Positions 26,839 through 36,759 of a DNA stretch of 64,000 bases are shown here, piece by piece. A model generated the notes under the pieces. That model had not been told where the DNA came from, did no database searches, and saw nothing but the letters and a program-made list of their open reading frames with translations. Each line of letters starts with the position of its first letter. Position 1 is the stretch's first letter. The position numbers were made by a program, and so were the translations under genes. This stretch comes from UBA3537 sp965658025 (GTDB lineage: Bacteria; Bacteroidota; Bacteroidia; Flavobacteriales; Flavobacteriaceae), in assembly GCA_965658025.1 (NCBI GenBank), contig CBFHQL010000003.1:108508-172507 (forward strand), given 5' to 3'.

Positions 26839-26868
26839 TTTGAATTTATAAACTATTGTTTATATTTG
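26839..26868 (+). promoter_or_regulatory. Promoter of tRNA-Leu(UAG)
   Basis: TTTG (26839-26842) and TATATTTG (26861-26868) match the Bacteroidota -33 and -7 elements with an 18-base spacer. The tRNA begins 23 bases after the -7 box. Confidence 0.6.
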
Positions 26869-26891
26869 CGTCCCTATTATTTTAGGATCGC

Positions 26892-26973
26892 GCGGGCGTG
26901 GTGGAATTGGTAGACACGCTAGACTTAGGATCTAGTGCCGCGAGGTGTGAGAGTTCGAGTCTCTCCGCCCGCA
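26892..26973 (+). tRNA. tRNA-Leu (anticodon UAG)
   Basis: An 82-base class II tRNA. The acceptor GCGGGCG pairs with CGCCCGC at 26966-26972, with discriminator A. The anticodon stem CTAGA/TCTAG encloses CTTAGGA, giving anticodon TAG. The variable arm is long, as expected for leucine, and the T-arm is GAGAG-TTCGAGT-CTCTC. The 3' CCA is not encoded. A peptide reading frame that starts inside this gene is an artefact. Confidence 0.97.
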
Positions 26974-26980
26974 CTGCAAA

Positions 26981-27010
26981 AAAAAGCTTCTCAGTTTTGA
27001 GAAGCTTTTT
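26981..27010 (+). terminator. Rho-independent terminator after tRNA-Leu
   Basis: A 13-base perfect inverted repeat, AAAAAGCTTCTCA / TGAGAAGCTTTTT, with a four-base loop. It ends 13 bases ahead of the next gene's ATG, so it separates the tRNA transcript from the flavoprotein gene or acts as a leader hairpin for it. Confidence 0.85.
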
Positions 27011-27023
27011 ATATTTTTGGTCA

Positions 27024-28235
27024 ATGGAACATTACGATGTATTGATTGTTGGTGGTGGCGCTGCAGGATTTTTTGCAGCGATCAATACAGCAGAACAAAA
27101 CCCAGCGCTAAGCATTGCTATTTTGGAGCGTGGAAATTCTGTACTTTCTAAGGTTAAAATTTCAGGTGGTGGCCGTTGCAATGTGACGCATGCAGAATTT
27201 ATTCCCAACGAATTAGTAAGTTATTATCCCCGAGGAGAAAAAGAACTTAAAGGCCCTTTTCACGCATTCATGACAGGCGATACGATGGCGTGGTTTGAGG
27301 AGCGCGGTGTTCCGCTTAAGATTGAAGAAGATGGACGCGTTTTTCCAATGTCTGATACTTCACAAAGCATCATCGATTGTTTTTTGGCACAAGCTCAAAA
27401 ATTTGGTGTTGAGGTTAAAAAAAATCACGCTGTACGGACTGTAGAACAAGGACAGAGTTCATGGAATCTAGAAACGACAAATGGTTCTTTTTCTTGTCGT
27501 AAATTATTGATTGCAACTGGTAGTAATCCAAAGGTTTGGCGTTTACTCGAAACTCTTGGCCATACCATTACACCTGCAGTGCCTTCGCTTTTTACTTTTG
27601 ATATCGATGATCCACGCATCAAAAATATTCCTGGTGTTGTTGCAAAAGACGTTTCTGTAGAAGTGCTTGGCACATCATTGTTTTCGGAAGGTCCGCTTTT
27701 GGTTACTCATTCGGGATTAAGTGCTCCTTCAATTTTAAAACTCTCTGCTTTTGGTGCAATTGAATTGGCGCGGTTGAATTATAAATTTAAAATCAAAATT
27801 AATTTTATCCAGCAGAATGCTAATTCTTGTATGCAAATTTTGAAGAATACTAAATTAGAATTACCCAAAAAATACGTGCGCAACACTCCTCTTTTTGAAC
27901 TCCCAAAACGCTTGTGGGTTAAGTTAATTGAGGCAGCAGAGATTGATGAAGCATTGCGTTGGGCAGACCTTAGCAAGCTGCAACTCCAGGCCTTGGTACA
28001 TCAGCTCACAAGTGCTATTTTTCAGGTTCATGGGAAAAGTACATTCAAAGAAGAATTTGTTACAGCTGGTGGCGTAGATTTGAAAGAAATCAATTTTAAA
28101 ACTTATGAAAGTAAACGTCTAAAAAATCTTTTTTTAGCTGGTGAAATCATTAATGTTGATGGTGTAACAGGGGGGTTTAATTTTCAAAATGCATGGACTG
28201 GAGCGTATTTAGCCGCACAAGAATTAAGTAAATGA
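27024..28235 (+). CDS. BaiN/HI0933-type NAD(P)/FAD-dependent oxidoreductase
   Basis: About 403 residues from the ATG at 27024 (MEHYDVLIVGGGAAGFFAAI). A longer reading from 26898 would begin inside tRNA-Leu and is rejected. The protein has the N-terminal FAD-binding GGGAAG, the KISGGGRCNVTH motif diagnostic of the HI0933/BaiN group, and the closing GGVDLKEIN and GEIINVDGVTGGFNFQNAWTG. The family is poorly characterised; some members are called aminoacetone oxidase or BaiN. The short distance from the tRNA terminator leaves little room for a separate promoter. Confidence 0.92.
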   Translation: MEHYDVLIVGGGAAGFFAAINTAEQNPALSIAILERGNSVLSKVKISGGGRCNVTHAEFIPNELVSYYPRGEKELKGPFHAFMTGDTMAWFEERGVPLKIEEDGRVFPMSDTSQSIIDCFLAQAQKFGVEVKKNHAVRTVEQGQSSWNLETTNGSFSCRKLLIATGSNPKVWRLLETLGHTITPAVPSLFTFDIDDPRIKNIPGVVAKDVSVEVLGTSLFSEGPLLVTHSGLSAPSILKLSAFGAIELARLNYKFKIKINFIQQNANSCMQILKNTKLELPKKYVRNTPLFELPKRLWVKLIEAAEIDEALRWADLSKLQLQALVHQLTSAIFQVHGKSTFKEEFVTAGGVDLKEINFKTYESKRLKNLFLAGEIINVDGVTGGFNFQNAWTGAYLAAQELSK

Positions 28236-28286
28236 CAAAAAAAACAAATCGAAGTTAGTATCTTTGTTTAAGAACACTACCATTTT

Positions 28287-29369
28287 ATGCACGTAGAAGA
28301 ATTTATTCCAAACACTTCGCCAAAAGAGATTGGCAGTGGTTCTGTCGGATGTATTTCGCCAAGTAACATTGCATTGGTAAAATATTGGGGCAAAAAACCC
28401 CATCAAATTCCAGCAAATCCCTCGATTAGCTTTACGCTGAACAACTGTAATACAAAAACAATTTTACGTTATTCACCTAAATCCACAGAGGGTCTTTCTT
28501 TTGAGGTGTATTTAGATGGAAAAAAGGAAGTAGATTTTAGATCAAAAATAGAACAGTTTTTTGAGCGCATTTCTATCTACTGTCCCTTTTTGTCAAATTT
28601 TCATTTTGATATAGAAACTACAAACACATTCCCACACAGTTCTGGGATAGCGTCGTCCGCATCTGGGATGAGTGCTTTGGCGATGTGTATAGTTGCATTG
28701 GAAGCATTGATATACGAGAGTTCAGATTCAAAATCATCAAAACGAAAGGCCTCATTTTTGGCACGTTTAGGGTCTGGGAGTGCTTGTCGAAGTATTGAAG
28801 GGGGTTTGGTAGTCTGGGGCAAGCATTCGTCGATTTTGGGCAGCTCGGATTTGGAAGGTGTTGCCTTTCCTTACGAAGTCCACGAGGTTTTTAAAGACTA
28901 TCAAGATGCCATCCTTTTGGTGGACAAAGGCGAAAAACAAGTGAGTAGCTCTGTGGGCCATAATTTGATGCACAACCACCCATTTGCAACAGAACGTTTT
29001 CAACAAGCACACGATCATATCGATGCTTTGATTCCCATTTTGAAGTCTGGAGATTTGAATGCTTTTATATCAATTGTAGAACGTGAAGCACTTACTCTTC
29101 ATGCGATGATGATGTCCAGTGACCCCTATTTTATTTTGATGAAACCCAATACCTTAGAAATCATCAATGCCATTTGGGATTTTAGAAAAGAAACACAAAT
29201 TCCCGTTTGTTTTACGTTGGATGCCGGGGCAAATGTCCATGTATTATACCCAAAACAATACGCTACAGAAGTCGAACAATTGATTCAACAAAAGCTGTCT
29301 GGCTATTGTCAAAACAGTCAATTTATTTTGGATCATGTGGGCAAAGGTGTTGAACTTATCAAAATTTAG
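28287..29369 (+). CDS. mvaD: Diphosphomevalonate decarboxylase
   Basis: A 360-residue GHMP-superfamily decarboxylase that turns mevalonate diphosphate into isopentenyl diphosphate. It shows the family's SPSNIALVKYWGKK (24-37), the phosphate-binding PHSSGIASSASGMSALA, SGSACRSIEGGLVVWG, and a late LDAGANVHVLY holding the catalytic Asp. Its presence indicates the mevalonate rather than the MEP route to isoprenoids. A TATCTTTG box at 28259-28266 may be its -7 element. The next gene is a related GHMP kinase 50 bases on. Confidence 0.95.
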   Translation: MHVEEFIPNTSPKEIGSGSVGCISPSNIALVKYWGKKPHQIPANPSISFTLNNCNTKTILRYSPKSTEGLSFEVYLDGKKEVDFRSKIEQFFERISIYCPFLSNFHFDIETTNTFPHSSGIASSASGMSALAMCIVALEALIYESSDSKSSKRKASFLARLGSGSACRSIEGGLVVWGKHSSILGSSDLEGVAFPYEVHEVFKDYQDAILLVDKGEKQVSSSVGHNLMHNHPFATERFQQAHDHIDALIPILKSGDLNAFISIVEREALTLHAMMMSSDPYFILMKPNTLEIINAIWDFRKETQIPVCFTLDAGANVHVLYPKQYATEVEQLIQQKLSGYCQNSQFILDHVGKGVELIKI

Positions 29370-29419
29370 TATATTTGAGATTATAATTTTGAATACGATA
29401 TAAGTGTCGATTAAATCAT

Positions 29420-30349
29420 ATGAAAGGACCACTTTTTTATTCTAAGATTTTACTTTTTGGGGAATATGGAATCATCAAAGATTCTAAGGGGCTTTCTATA
29501 CCTTATAATTTTTATAAAGGCGCTTTAAAATCTGATCAAAATACTACAGATGAAGCTTTAAAATCCAATACAATTTTATCTGAATACTTAGTGTATTTAA
29601 AAACATTGGATAAAGCGATTGTTGCATTTGCTTTTGAGCAAATGCAAGATGATATTACCAAGGGGATGTATTTCGATTCTTCAATTCCTCAAGGGTATGG
29701 AGTGGGCAGTAGCGGAGCGTTGGTTGCCGCTATTTACGACAAATATGCAAAAGATAAAATCACTGTTTTGGAGAATCTCACTCGTGAAAAACTTCTAAAG
29801 TTAAAAACTATTTTTGCGCAGATGGAATCTTTTTTTCATGGCAAGTCTTCGGGCTTAGACCCCTTAAATAGTTATTTAAGTCTTCCAATTTTGATTTCTG
29901 CTCAAGATGATATAGAAGCGACCGGAATTCCATCGCAGAATACGACAGGAAAAGGTGCTGTTTTTTTACTCGATAGTGGTATTGTGGGCGAAACTGCGCC
30001 CATGGTGCAGATTTTTATGCAAAAAATGAAGCAAGAAGGGTTTCGAACCATGCTCAAAGATCAATTTATAAAACATACCGATGTGTGTGTTGATGCTTTT
30101 TTGGCTGGTGATGTACAAACACTTTTCAAGAGCACCAAACAACTTTCTAAAGTAGTTTTAAATCACTTTAAGCCAATGATACCCAGAAAATTTCATCAAT
30201 TGTGGGCCTCTGGTATAGAATCCAATGATTATTACCTTAAACTTTGTGGTTCTGGTGGTGGCGGCTATATTCTTGGGTTTACGGAAGATATCGACAAAGC
30301 GCGAAAAGCCCTTTCAGACCATAAATTAGAAGTCGTATATAACTTCTAA
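29420..30349 (+). CDS. GHMP kinase, mevalonate kinase type
   Basis: A 309-residue GHMP kinase. It has the N-terminal LLFGEYGIIKD, the ATP-binding PQGYGVGSSGALVAA (90-104), SFFHGKSSGLDPLNSYL, and the C-terminal CGSGGGGYILGF. By fold and place beside mvaD it is most likely the mevalonate kinase, although phosphomevalonate kinase cannot be excluded. No other mevalonate-pathway kinase is in the window. The UbiA gene follows after 10 bases. Confidence 0.85.
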   Translation: MKGPLFYSKILLFGEYGIIKDSKGLSIPYNFYKGALKSDQNTTDEALKSNTILSEYLVYLKTLDKAIVAFAFEQMQDDITKGMYFDSSIPQGYGVGSSGALVAAIYDKYAKDKITVLENLTREKLLKLKTIFAQMESFFHGKSSGLDPLNSYLSLPILISAQDDIEATGIPSQNTTGKGAVFLLDSGIVGETAPMVQIFMQKMKQEGFRTMLKDQFIKHTDVCVDAFLAGDVQTLFKSTKQLSKVVLNHFKPMIPRKFHQLWASGIESNDYYLKLCGSGGGGYILGFTEDIDKARKALSDHKLEVVYNF

Positions 30350-30359
30350 ACCCTATCAA

Positions 30360-31262
30360 ATGCATTCAAATGTCAAACATACATTGCTAAAATTTTTTAG
30401 CATGTTCTCTGTTGTACGTGGCTACAATATTGGGTTGATTGTTCTCGCACAATATTTGACTTCCGTTTTTATCTTAGCACCAAATACCCCTGTTTTTGAT
30501 GTGCTTTTTGACCCTTTTTTGTTTGCCATTATATTGGCTACAGCAGGTGCAGTGGCTTCTGGATATATCATTAATAATTTTTATGATCAAGAAAAAGATA
30601 TGATCAACCGCCCCCAAAAATTTATTTTGGATCGTATGGTGAGTCAGCAAACAAAACTCAAACTGTATTTTGTATTAAACTTTTTGGTTTTACTCTCGGC
30701 TAGCGCTCTTTCTTTTCGTGCAGTACTCTTTTTTGTTTTATACATTTTTGCCATATGGTTTTACTCACATAAAATAAAAAAAATGCCTGTTTTAGGGAAT
30801 CTCACATCGGCACTACTTTCAATCAGTCCATTTTTTGCGATTTTCTTATACTTTAAAAACTACAACCAGCTGATTTATGTTTTTGGGTTTTATCTGTTTC
30901 TTATTTTGGCTACGCGCGAATTGATAAAAGACCTTGAAAGCATAAAAGGCGATTTGGCCTTGGACTACAAAACCGTCCCTGTGGTGTATGGAGAACGTTT
31001 GACCAAATGGATGATCAGTATATTGGTTTTAATCAATATTGCCGTGAGTTTATTTTTGGTTCTAAGTTTCGATTTAGGATTGATGGATTATTTCTTTTTA
31101 TGTTCTATACTGACTTTAATTCTAACCTTAACGATGACTTGGTCAACTTCGTTACAAAAACAATACAATTTTATTCACAATGTCTTAAAACTGTTGATTT
31201 TTTTAGGGGTATTGAGTATTGCGTTGCTCAATCCAGAATTAATTATAAATAAGATTTTTTAG
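30360..31262 (+). CDS. UbiA-family prenyltransferase
   Basis: A 300-residue integral membrane prenyltransferase with about eight to nine membrane segments. The first Asp-rich motif is NNFYDQEKDMINRP (72-85) and the second is RELIKDLESIKGDLALDYKT. Bacteroidota homologs are often named geranylgeranylglycerol-phosphate geranylgeranyltransferase, but the acceptor has not been read from sequence. Co-location with two isoprenoid-supply genes fits a polyprenyl-diphosphate donor. Confidence 0.86.
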   Translation: MHSNVKHTLLKFFSMFSVVRGYNIGLIVLAQYLTSVFILAPNTPVFDVLFDPFLFAIILATAGAVASGYIINNFYDQEKDMINRPQKFILDRMVSQQTKLKLYFVLNFLVLLSASALSFRAVLFFVLYIFAIWFYSHKIKKMPVLGNLTSALLSISPFFAIFLYFKNYNQLIYVFGFYLFLILATRELIKDLESIKGDLALDYKTVPVVYGERLTKWMISILVLINIAVSLFLVLSFDLGLMDYFFLCSILTLILTLTMTWSTSLQKQYNFIHNVLKLLIFLGVLSIALLNPELIINKIF

Positions 31263-31314
31263 CCATAGCGACATGAGATCCTATTTTATACAGTACCTTT
31301 GAAAAAAATTAATC

Positions 31315-32056
31315 ATGTCCGCTAAAAACCGTCATAAAAAAACTCAATCTAGTGCCAAAGCGCAAGACAATTCTGGCCTTATTCGATTGAATAAATTCAT
31401 TTCAAATTCAGGAGTTTGTTCTCGTCGTGAAGCTGATATGTTTATCAGTATCGGAAATGTTACTGTCAACGGCAAGGTCATTACAGAAATGGGGTACAAA
31501 GTCAAACCCGAAGACGATGTACGGTTTGATGGTGCTCGAATTTCTCCAGAACAAAAGGCCTATGTTCTGTTGAACAAACCGAAAGGGTTTGCGACTACAA
31601 CAAGTGAAGGGAAAGGCCGTACAGTGATGGACTTGGTCGCCAAGGCAAGTTCTTCAAACATTCGTCCTATAGGGCGTTTGGGGAGAAATTCTTTAGGATT
31701 AATTTTGTTTACCAATGATGAAAAATTGCATGCAAAATTCACTAATTCCAAAAACGGTGTTGCACGTCTTTTTCAAATAACATTAGACAAACCGTTGAAG
31801 TTCGAACATCTGAAACAAATTCAAGAGGGTTTCAAACATAAAGACAAACTCATAAAAGTAGAAGCGATCAGTTATGTGGAGGGCGAAAAGAAAAATGAGA
31901 TAGGCATCAAAATTAAAAATACAGGCAACACTCTATTGCGTACAATTTTTTCGCATTTTAACTACGAAATTGAAAAACTGGACTGTGTTTCTATTGGACC
32001 ACTGACCAAAAAAGATTTACCCAGAGGCCATTGGAAACACCTTTCAAGTCAAGAGC

Positions 32057-32079
<23 letters not shown>
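31315..32079 (+). CDS. RsuA/RluB-family S4 protein, catalytic Asp replaced
   Basis: A 254-residue protein. An S4 RNA-binding domain (RLNKFISNSGVCSRREADMF, about 24-70) is followed by a pseudouridine-synthase fold. In RsuA/RluB enzymes the core motif is GRLD..T.GLLL.TND. Here it reads GRLGRNSLGLILFTND, so the catalytic Asp is Gly123 (codon GGG at 31681-31683). The usual conserved Tyr of motif III is also replaced (ARLFQITLDKPL has Phe). The frame is intact and the rest is well conserved, which suggests a maintained non-catalytic RNA-binding role rather than a pseudogene. The end overlaps the convergent glycosyltransferase gene by 23 bases. Confidence 0.85.
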
Positions 32080-33403
<1,324 letters not shown>

Positions 33404-33409
33404 GTAAAA

Positions 33410-34906
33410 TTAGGTTCTAGACTTGAGTGAATTGAAAAACACAAACCCAAATCCGATAAACAGCATAAGATGAAATGGGAACAAGCCAAAGTCACCACCT
33501 TGGTCACCAACAATAAAGGCACTGTACATTCCAAACCCAAAATAAAGCATCAGTAGCCCTTCTAAAACAACATTTAAAGACGGTTTTTTGCGTAAGTATT
33601 TATTGTTTTTCCAACTGTCCGAAAGCGAGTTTATATTGAATTTTGGGGTGCGTACAAATTCACTTCGTTTGCCAATATGACCTTCAATTACAGCTATAGA
33701 ATTGTGTAAAGAAAAGCCCATTGCTATCGAGAAAAATGTAAAAAATAAAACAATATATTGCACAAAACTTTTCAAAGAAGACCCGTGCGTTTTTTTGTAC
33801 ATAAACCAGTAACATATAAAAAAGATGACTGTACTGATAACAAAGAAACTCATGACATAAAAGTAGACCTTCAAATGTGCATATTCATTTTTGATGTACA
33901 GCATCGGAATACTCAATATTCCAACAATGAGCACATTCAAAAACATGGTGCTGTTGAGTAGGTGCAACATGCCGTGTATTTTAGTTTTTAGAGAGAGGTT
34001 TTTACTGGAAAACACTCGAGATATCATTTTTCTGAAATTTTCTGCACCACCTTTGTTCCAACGAAATTGTTGCGAACGCGCTGCACTAATTACTACAGGT
34101 AATTCTGCAGGTGTTTCTACATCTTCAAGATATTTGAATTTCCAATTGTTTAGTTGTGCACGGTAACTTAAATCCAGATCTTCGGTAAGGGTGTCGCCTT
34201 CCCAATTTCCAGCATCAAGAATACATTCTTTTCGCCAAATTCCTGCAGTTCCGTTAAAGTTAATGAAATGACCTTTGGTATTTCTTCCTACTTGTTCTAA
34301 GGTAAAGTGTGCATCGAGCGCAAATGCTTGTACTCTAGTGAGTACCGAATAATCTCTGTTGATATGCCCCCAACGGGTTTGAACAACACCAATTTGTTCA
34401 TCTTTAAAATAGGGAATAGTGCGCTTCAGCCAATCGGATTTTGGTAGAAAATCGGCATCAAAAATAGCGACAAATTCGCCTTTTGCTATAGTTAAACCTT
34501 CCTTAAGCGCACCTGCTTTAAAGCCGTCTCTGTTTGTTCTGCGGATGTGCTGAATATCAAATCCTTTATCTTGTAAACGTTTAATCTGTTTTGCTGTTGT
34601 TTCAATAGATTCATCTGTAGAATCGTCAAGCACTTGGATTTCTAATTTATCACTTGGATAGTCAAGTTTTACAATGTTATCCAAAAGACGTTCCATTACA
34701 TACAATTCATTGTACACAGGAAGTTGTATGGTCACAAAAGGAATTTGATCGGGGTCAGATAAATCAAATTTTTCATTTTCTTCTTGTTCATTAGATTTGT
34801 GGGCACTCAAGTAGTTGAACAATAGGTTCAATTGTGCCAACGCATACATAAAAATGAGAATGAGCGCAGTAGAATAGATAACAATAATGATGGACTCTAA
34901 GAGCAT
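33410..34906 (-). CDS. Membrane GT2 glycosyltransferase, cellulose-synthase-like
   Basis: A 498-residue processive-type GT2. An N-terminal membrane helix (5-30) is followed by the catalytic domain with DDSTDES (94-100), FDADFLP (149-155), TEDLD (241-245) and QQFRW (279-283), then four C-terminal membrane segments. This is the complete D, DxD, TED, QxxRW set of membrane-embedded polymerases or glucosyltransferases. The start overlaps the preceding gene's stop by one base (TAATG), so the two are translationally coupled. The product polymer or lipid is unknown. Confidence 0.9.
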   Translation of the reverse strand: MLLESIIIVIYSTALILIFMYALAQLNLLFNYLSAHKSNEQEENEKFDLSDPDQIPFVTIQLPVYNELYVMERLLDNIVKLDYPSDKLEIQVLDDSTDESIETTAKQIKRLQDKGFDIQHIRRTNRDGFKAGALKEGLTIAKGEFVAIFDADFLPKSDWLKRTIPYFKDEQIGVVQTRWGHINRDYSVLTRVQAFALDAHFTLEQVGRNTKGHFINFNGTAGIWRKECILDAGNWEGDTLTEDLDLSYRAQLNNWKFKYLEDVETPAELPVVISAARSQQFRWNKGGAENFRKMISRVFSSKNLSLKTKIHGMLHLLNSTMFLNVLIVGILSIPMLYIKNEYAHLKVYFYVMSFFVISTVIFFICYWFMYKKTHGSSLKSFVQYIVLFFTFFSIAMGFSLHNSIAVIEGHIGKRSEFVRTPKFNINSLSDSWKNNKYLRKKPSLNVVLEGLLMLYFGFGMYSAFIVGDQGGDFGLFPFHLMLFIGFGFVFFNSLKSRT

Positions 34907-35604
34907 TACTTAAAACTGTATTTGAAAATCCAACTCAAAATTTTAATCCCCGCAAATATACTACCTTTTAGCGTACCAGACACCTTCGAAACACCAATTC
35001 TATTTCTATAATTAACAGGGATTTCGGCATATTTATATTTTTTCTTTAGGATTTTGAGTTGCATCTCCACCGTCCATCCGTAGGTTTTGTCTTCCATTTT
35101 TAGAGCTTTCAACACTGGATATTTTATGGCTCTAAAGGGACCTAAATCCGTAAATTTAGACTTAAAAAACAATTTCATAAGCCATGTTGCAAGCCAGTTA
35201 CCAAAGATTTGTTGTGGTTGCATGGCACCTCGTGCTCTAAGTTCATGCGTTCTCCTCCCCACCACAAAATCCATATTTTCATTAACGATGGGCGCTACCA
35301 ATTTATTGAGTTCTTCGGGGTAATCACTGTAATCTCCATCAAGAAAAACTACAATATCTGTTTGTTCTTGCTGTTGTTCCAAGTAATGGAGTCCTTTTAG
35401 GCAAGCATATCCGTAACCTTTTTTGGGTTCAAAAAGAACAGTCGCTCCTGCTTTTTTGGCAACTTTGGGGGTGCCATCATTGGAGGCGTTGTCCACAACA
35501 ATAATTTCTTTCACACTTTTTGGAATATCATGAATCACTTTCGCAATGGCATCAGCTTCATTGTGCGCGGGAATGATGACGCTTATGATGGTTTCCAAAG
35601 GCAT
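34906..35604 (-). CDS. GT2 glycosyltransferase, polyprenyl-phosphate sugar synthase-like
   Basis: A 232-residue GT-A fold enzyme of the dolichol-phosphate-mannose synthase type. Motifs are VIIPAHNEADAIAKVI, VVDNASNDGTP and FLDGDYSDYPEEL (DxD), with RTHELRARGAM following. It would load a sugar from a nucleotide donor onto a polyprenyl phosphate at the inner membrane face. There is no C-terminal membrane helix pair. It is contiguous with the MerT-like gene (35604/35605) and coupled to the GT2 gene after it. Confidence 0.88.
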   Translation of the reverse strand: MPLETIISVIIPAHNEADAIAKVIHDIPKSVKEIIVVDNASNDGTPKVAKKAGATVLFEPKKGYGYACLKGLHYLEQQQEQTDIVVFLDGDYSDYPEELNKLVAPIVNENMDFVVGRRTHELRARGAMQPQQIFGNWLATWLMKLFFKSKFTDLGPFRAIKYPVLKALKMEDKTYGWTVEMQLKILKKKYKYAEIPVNYRNRIGVSKVSGTLKGSIFAGIKILSWIFKYSFK

Positions 35605-36030
35605 TTAGGATTTAATCTTCAGTTCTTTTTGTTGTGCGGGAACAATGTATTCGTCAAAATACCATGCCGACCACTTTTCTAAGCTTAAAAAAAGCCCAAC
35701 ACCTAAAACTAAAATCATGGCAATAAGTAAAATCAGATTTTTTTGTTTTCGCTTGGGATCAATGGAGCATTGGTTTTGTTTTTTTCGAAAGCTATAAACA
35801 CCATAAATTCCGATGCCAAGGGCAATAATTTTCAAAATCCATGCACCCACTCCGGAGCTTCCATCTTCTTTATAAAAAAAATCTGCAAATGAGATGGCAT
35901 ACACGCCCCCCATAAGGCCAAACATAAATAAAACTGCAGGCGCCACACAACACAAAATGCCAGCGATTGCTGCACTTATGGAATATTTGACACCCCATTT
36001 AACGAGGTTAGGATCTTTGTCTTGGGTCAT
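35605..36030 (-). CDS. MerT-like small membrane protein in arsenosugar operon
   Basis: A 141-residue membrane protein with three hydrophobic segments. The first carries a paired cysteine motif followed by Pro (AGILCCVAPAVLFMFGLMGG, Cys27-Cys28), as in the mercuric transporter MerT. The position inside an arsenic-sugar operon suggests transport of an arsenical or of a thiol-reactive metalloid across the inner membrane. That role is inference. Further cysteine is present in KKQNQCSIDPKRK. It is separated from the TIGR04283-like gene by 24 bases. Confidence 0.75.
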   Translation of the reverse strand: MTQDKDPNLVKWGVKYSISAAIAGILCCVAPAVLFMFGLMGGVYAISFADFFYKEDGSSGVGAWILKIIALGIGIYGVYSFRKKQNQCSIDPKRKQKNLILLIAMILVLGVGLFLSLEKWSAWYFDEYIVPAQQKELKIKS

Positions 36031-36054
36031 TACATTTGTTTTTGAAATTCAAAG

Positions 36055-36759
36055 TTACTTAATATGTTTTAAATAGTACAATTCAAGCTGTTTTGCTGTG
36101 GCGCCAAAATACCATCTAAAATGAATGATGATAAAATGCAATTGCAATTTCCATAATCCATTGGACTTGTATCGGCGCGCCGAAGTAATTACCCATTGCG
36201 GTAAAACGATAAATTTATGGTCTTTGTATAAAAGCGCAATAAAGTGATTATCTTCATAGACAACATAACGCTCATCAAAACCATTTAGTTGCTCAAAAAC
36301 TGATTTTAGGACAAACAGACTTTGATCGCCACCACGGCAAATTTTAAAATTAAACCTCGTGAACCATCCAGATAAATTAAGCCACCAATGCGAAGTGTCA
36401 AATTTCATTCGGAAACACCCCGATTTTGCTCCTTTTGCTACATGATTGCAAATCGTTTTATTGAATGCTTGGGGCGGAAACGTATCGGCGTGTAAAAAAT
36501 ATAAGACAGTATTTTTTGCTTTTTTTGCTCCTAAATTCATTTGTTTGGCACGTCCTTTTTCGGACTTGTAGCAATGAACAGCACTGTTTTTTTCCGCAAC
36601 TTTGGCGATAATTTCAAGCGTTTCGTCAGTACTCCCCCCATCGACCACAATAAATTCAGTAGGAGTGTCTTTATCTTTGCATGTGATTAAATAATCGAGG
36701 AGGCGCCCAATGTTATTGGCTTCATTTAACACAGGAATAATGACGCTTAGACTACTCAT
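36055..36759 (-). CDS. Arsenosugar-cluster glycosyltransferase (TIGR04283-like)
   Basis: A 234-residue GT2 enzyme with PVLNEANNIGRLLDYL, VVDGGSTDETLEI, KGRAKQMNLGAKKAKN and FLHADTFPP. These are the marks of the TIGR04283 family, which co-occurs with arsM and arsS. The substrate is not experimentally known as far as can be seen here; a role in attaching a sugar or aglycone to the arsenoriboside is likely. Its start overlaps the stop of the DUF547 gene by eight bases. Confidence 0.88.
   Translation of the reverse strand: MSSLSVIIPVLNEANNIGRLLDYLITCKDKDTPTEFIVVDGGSTDETLEIIAKVAEKNSAVHCYKSEKGRAKQMNLGAKKAKNTVLYFLHADTFPPQAFNKTICNHVAKGAKSGCFRMKFDTSHWWLNLSGWFTRFNFKICRGGDQSLFVLKSVFEQLNGFDERYVVYEDNHFIALLYKDHKFIVLPQWVITSARRYKSNGLWKLQLHFIIIHFRWYFGATAKQLELYYLKHIK

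Noticed and set aside
26898..27023. Upstream extension of the flavoprotein reading frame
   Set aside because: It starts inside tRNA-Leu(UAG) and crosses its terminator. The FAD motif begins right after the ATG at 27024, the true start.
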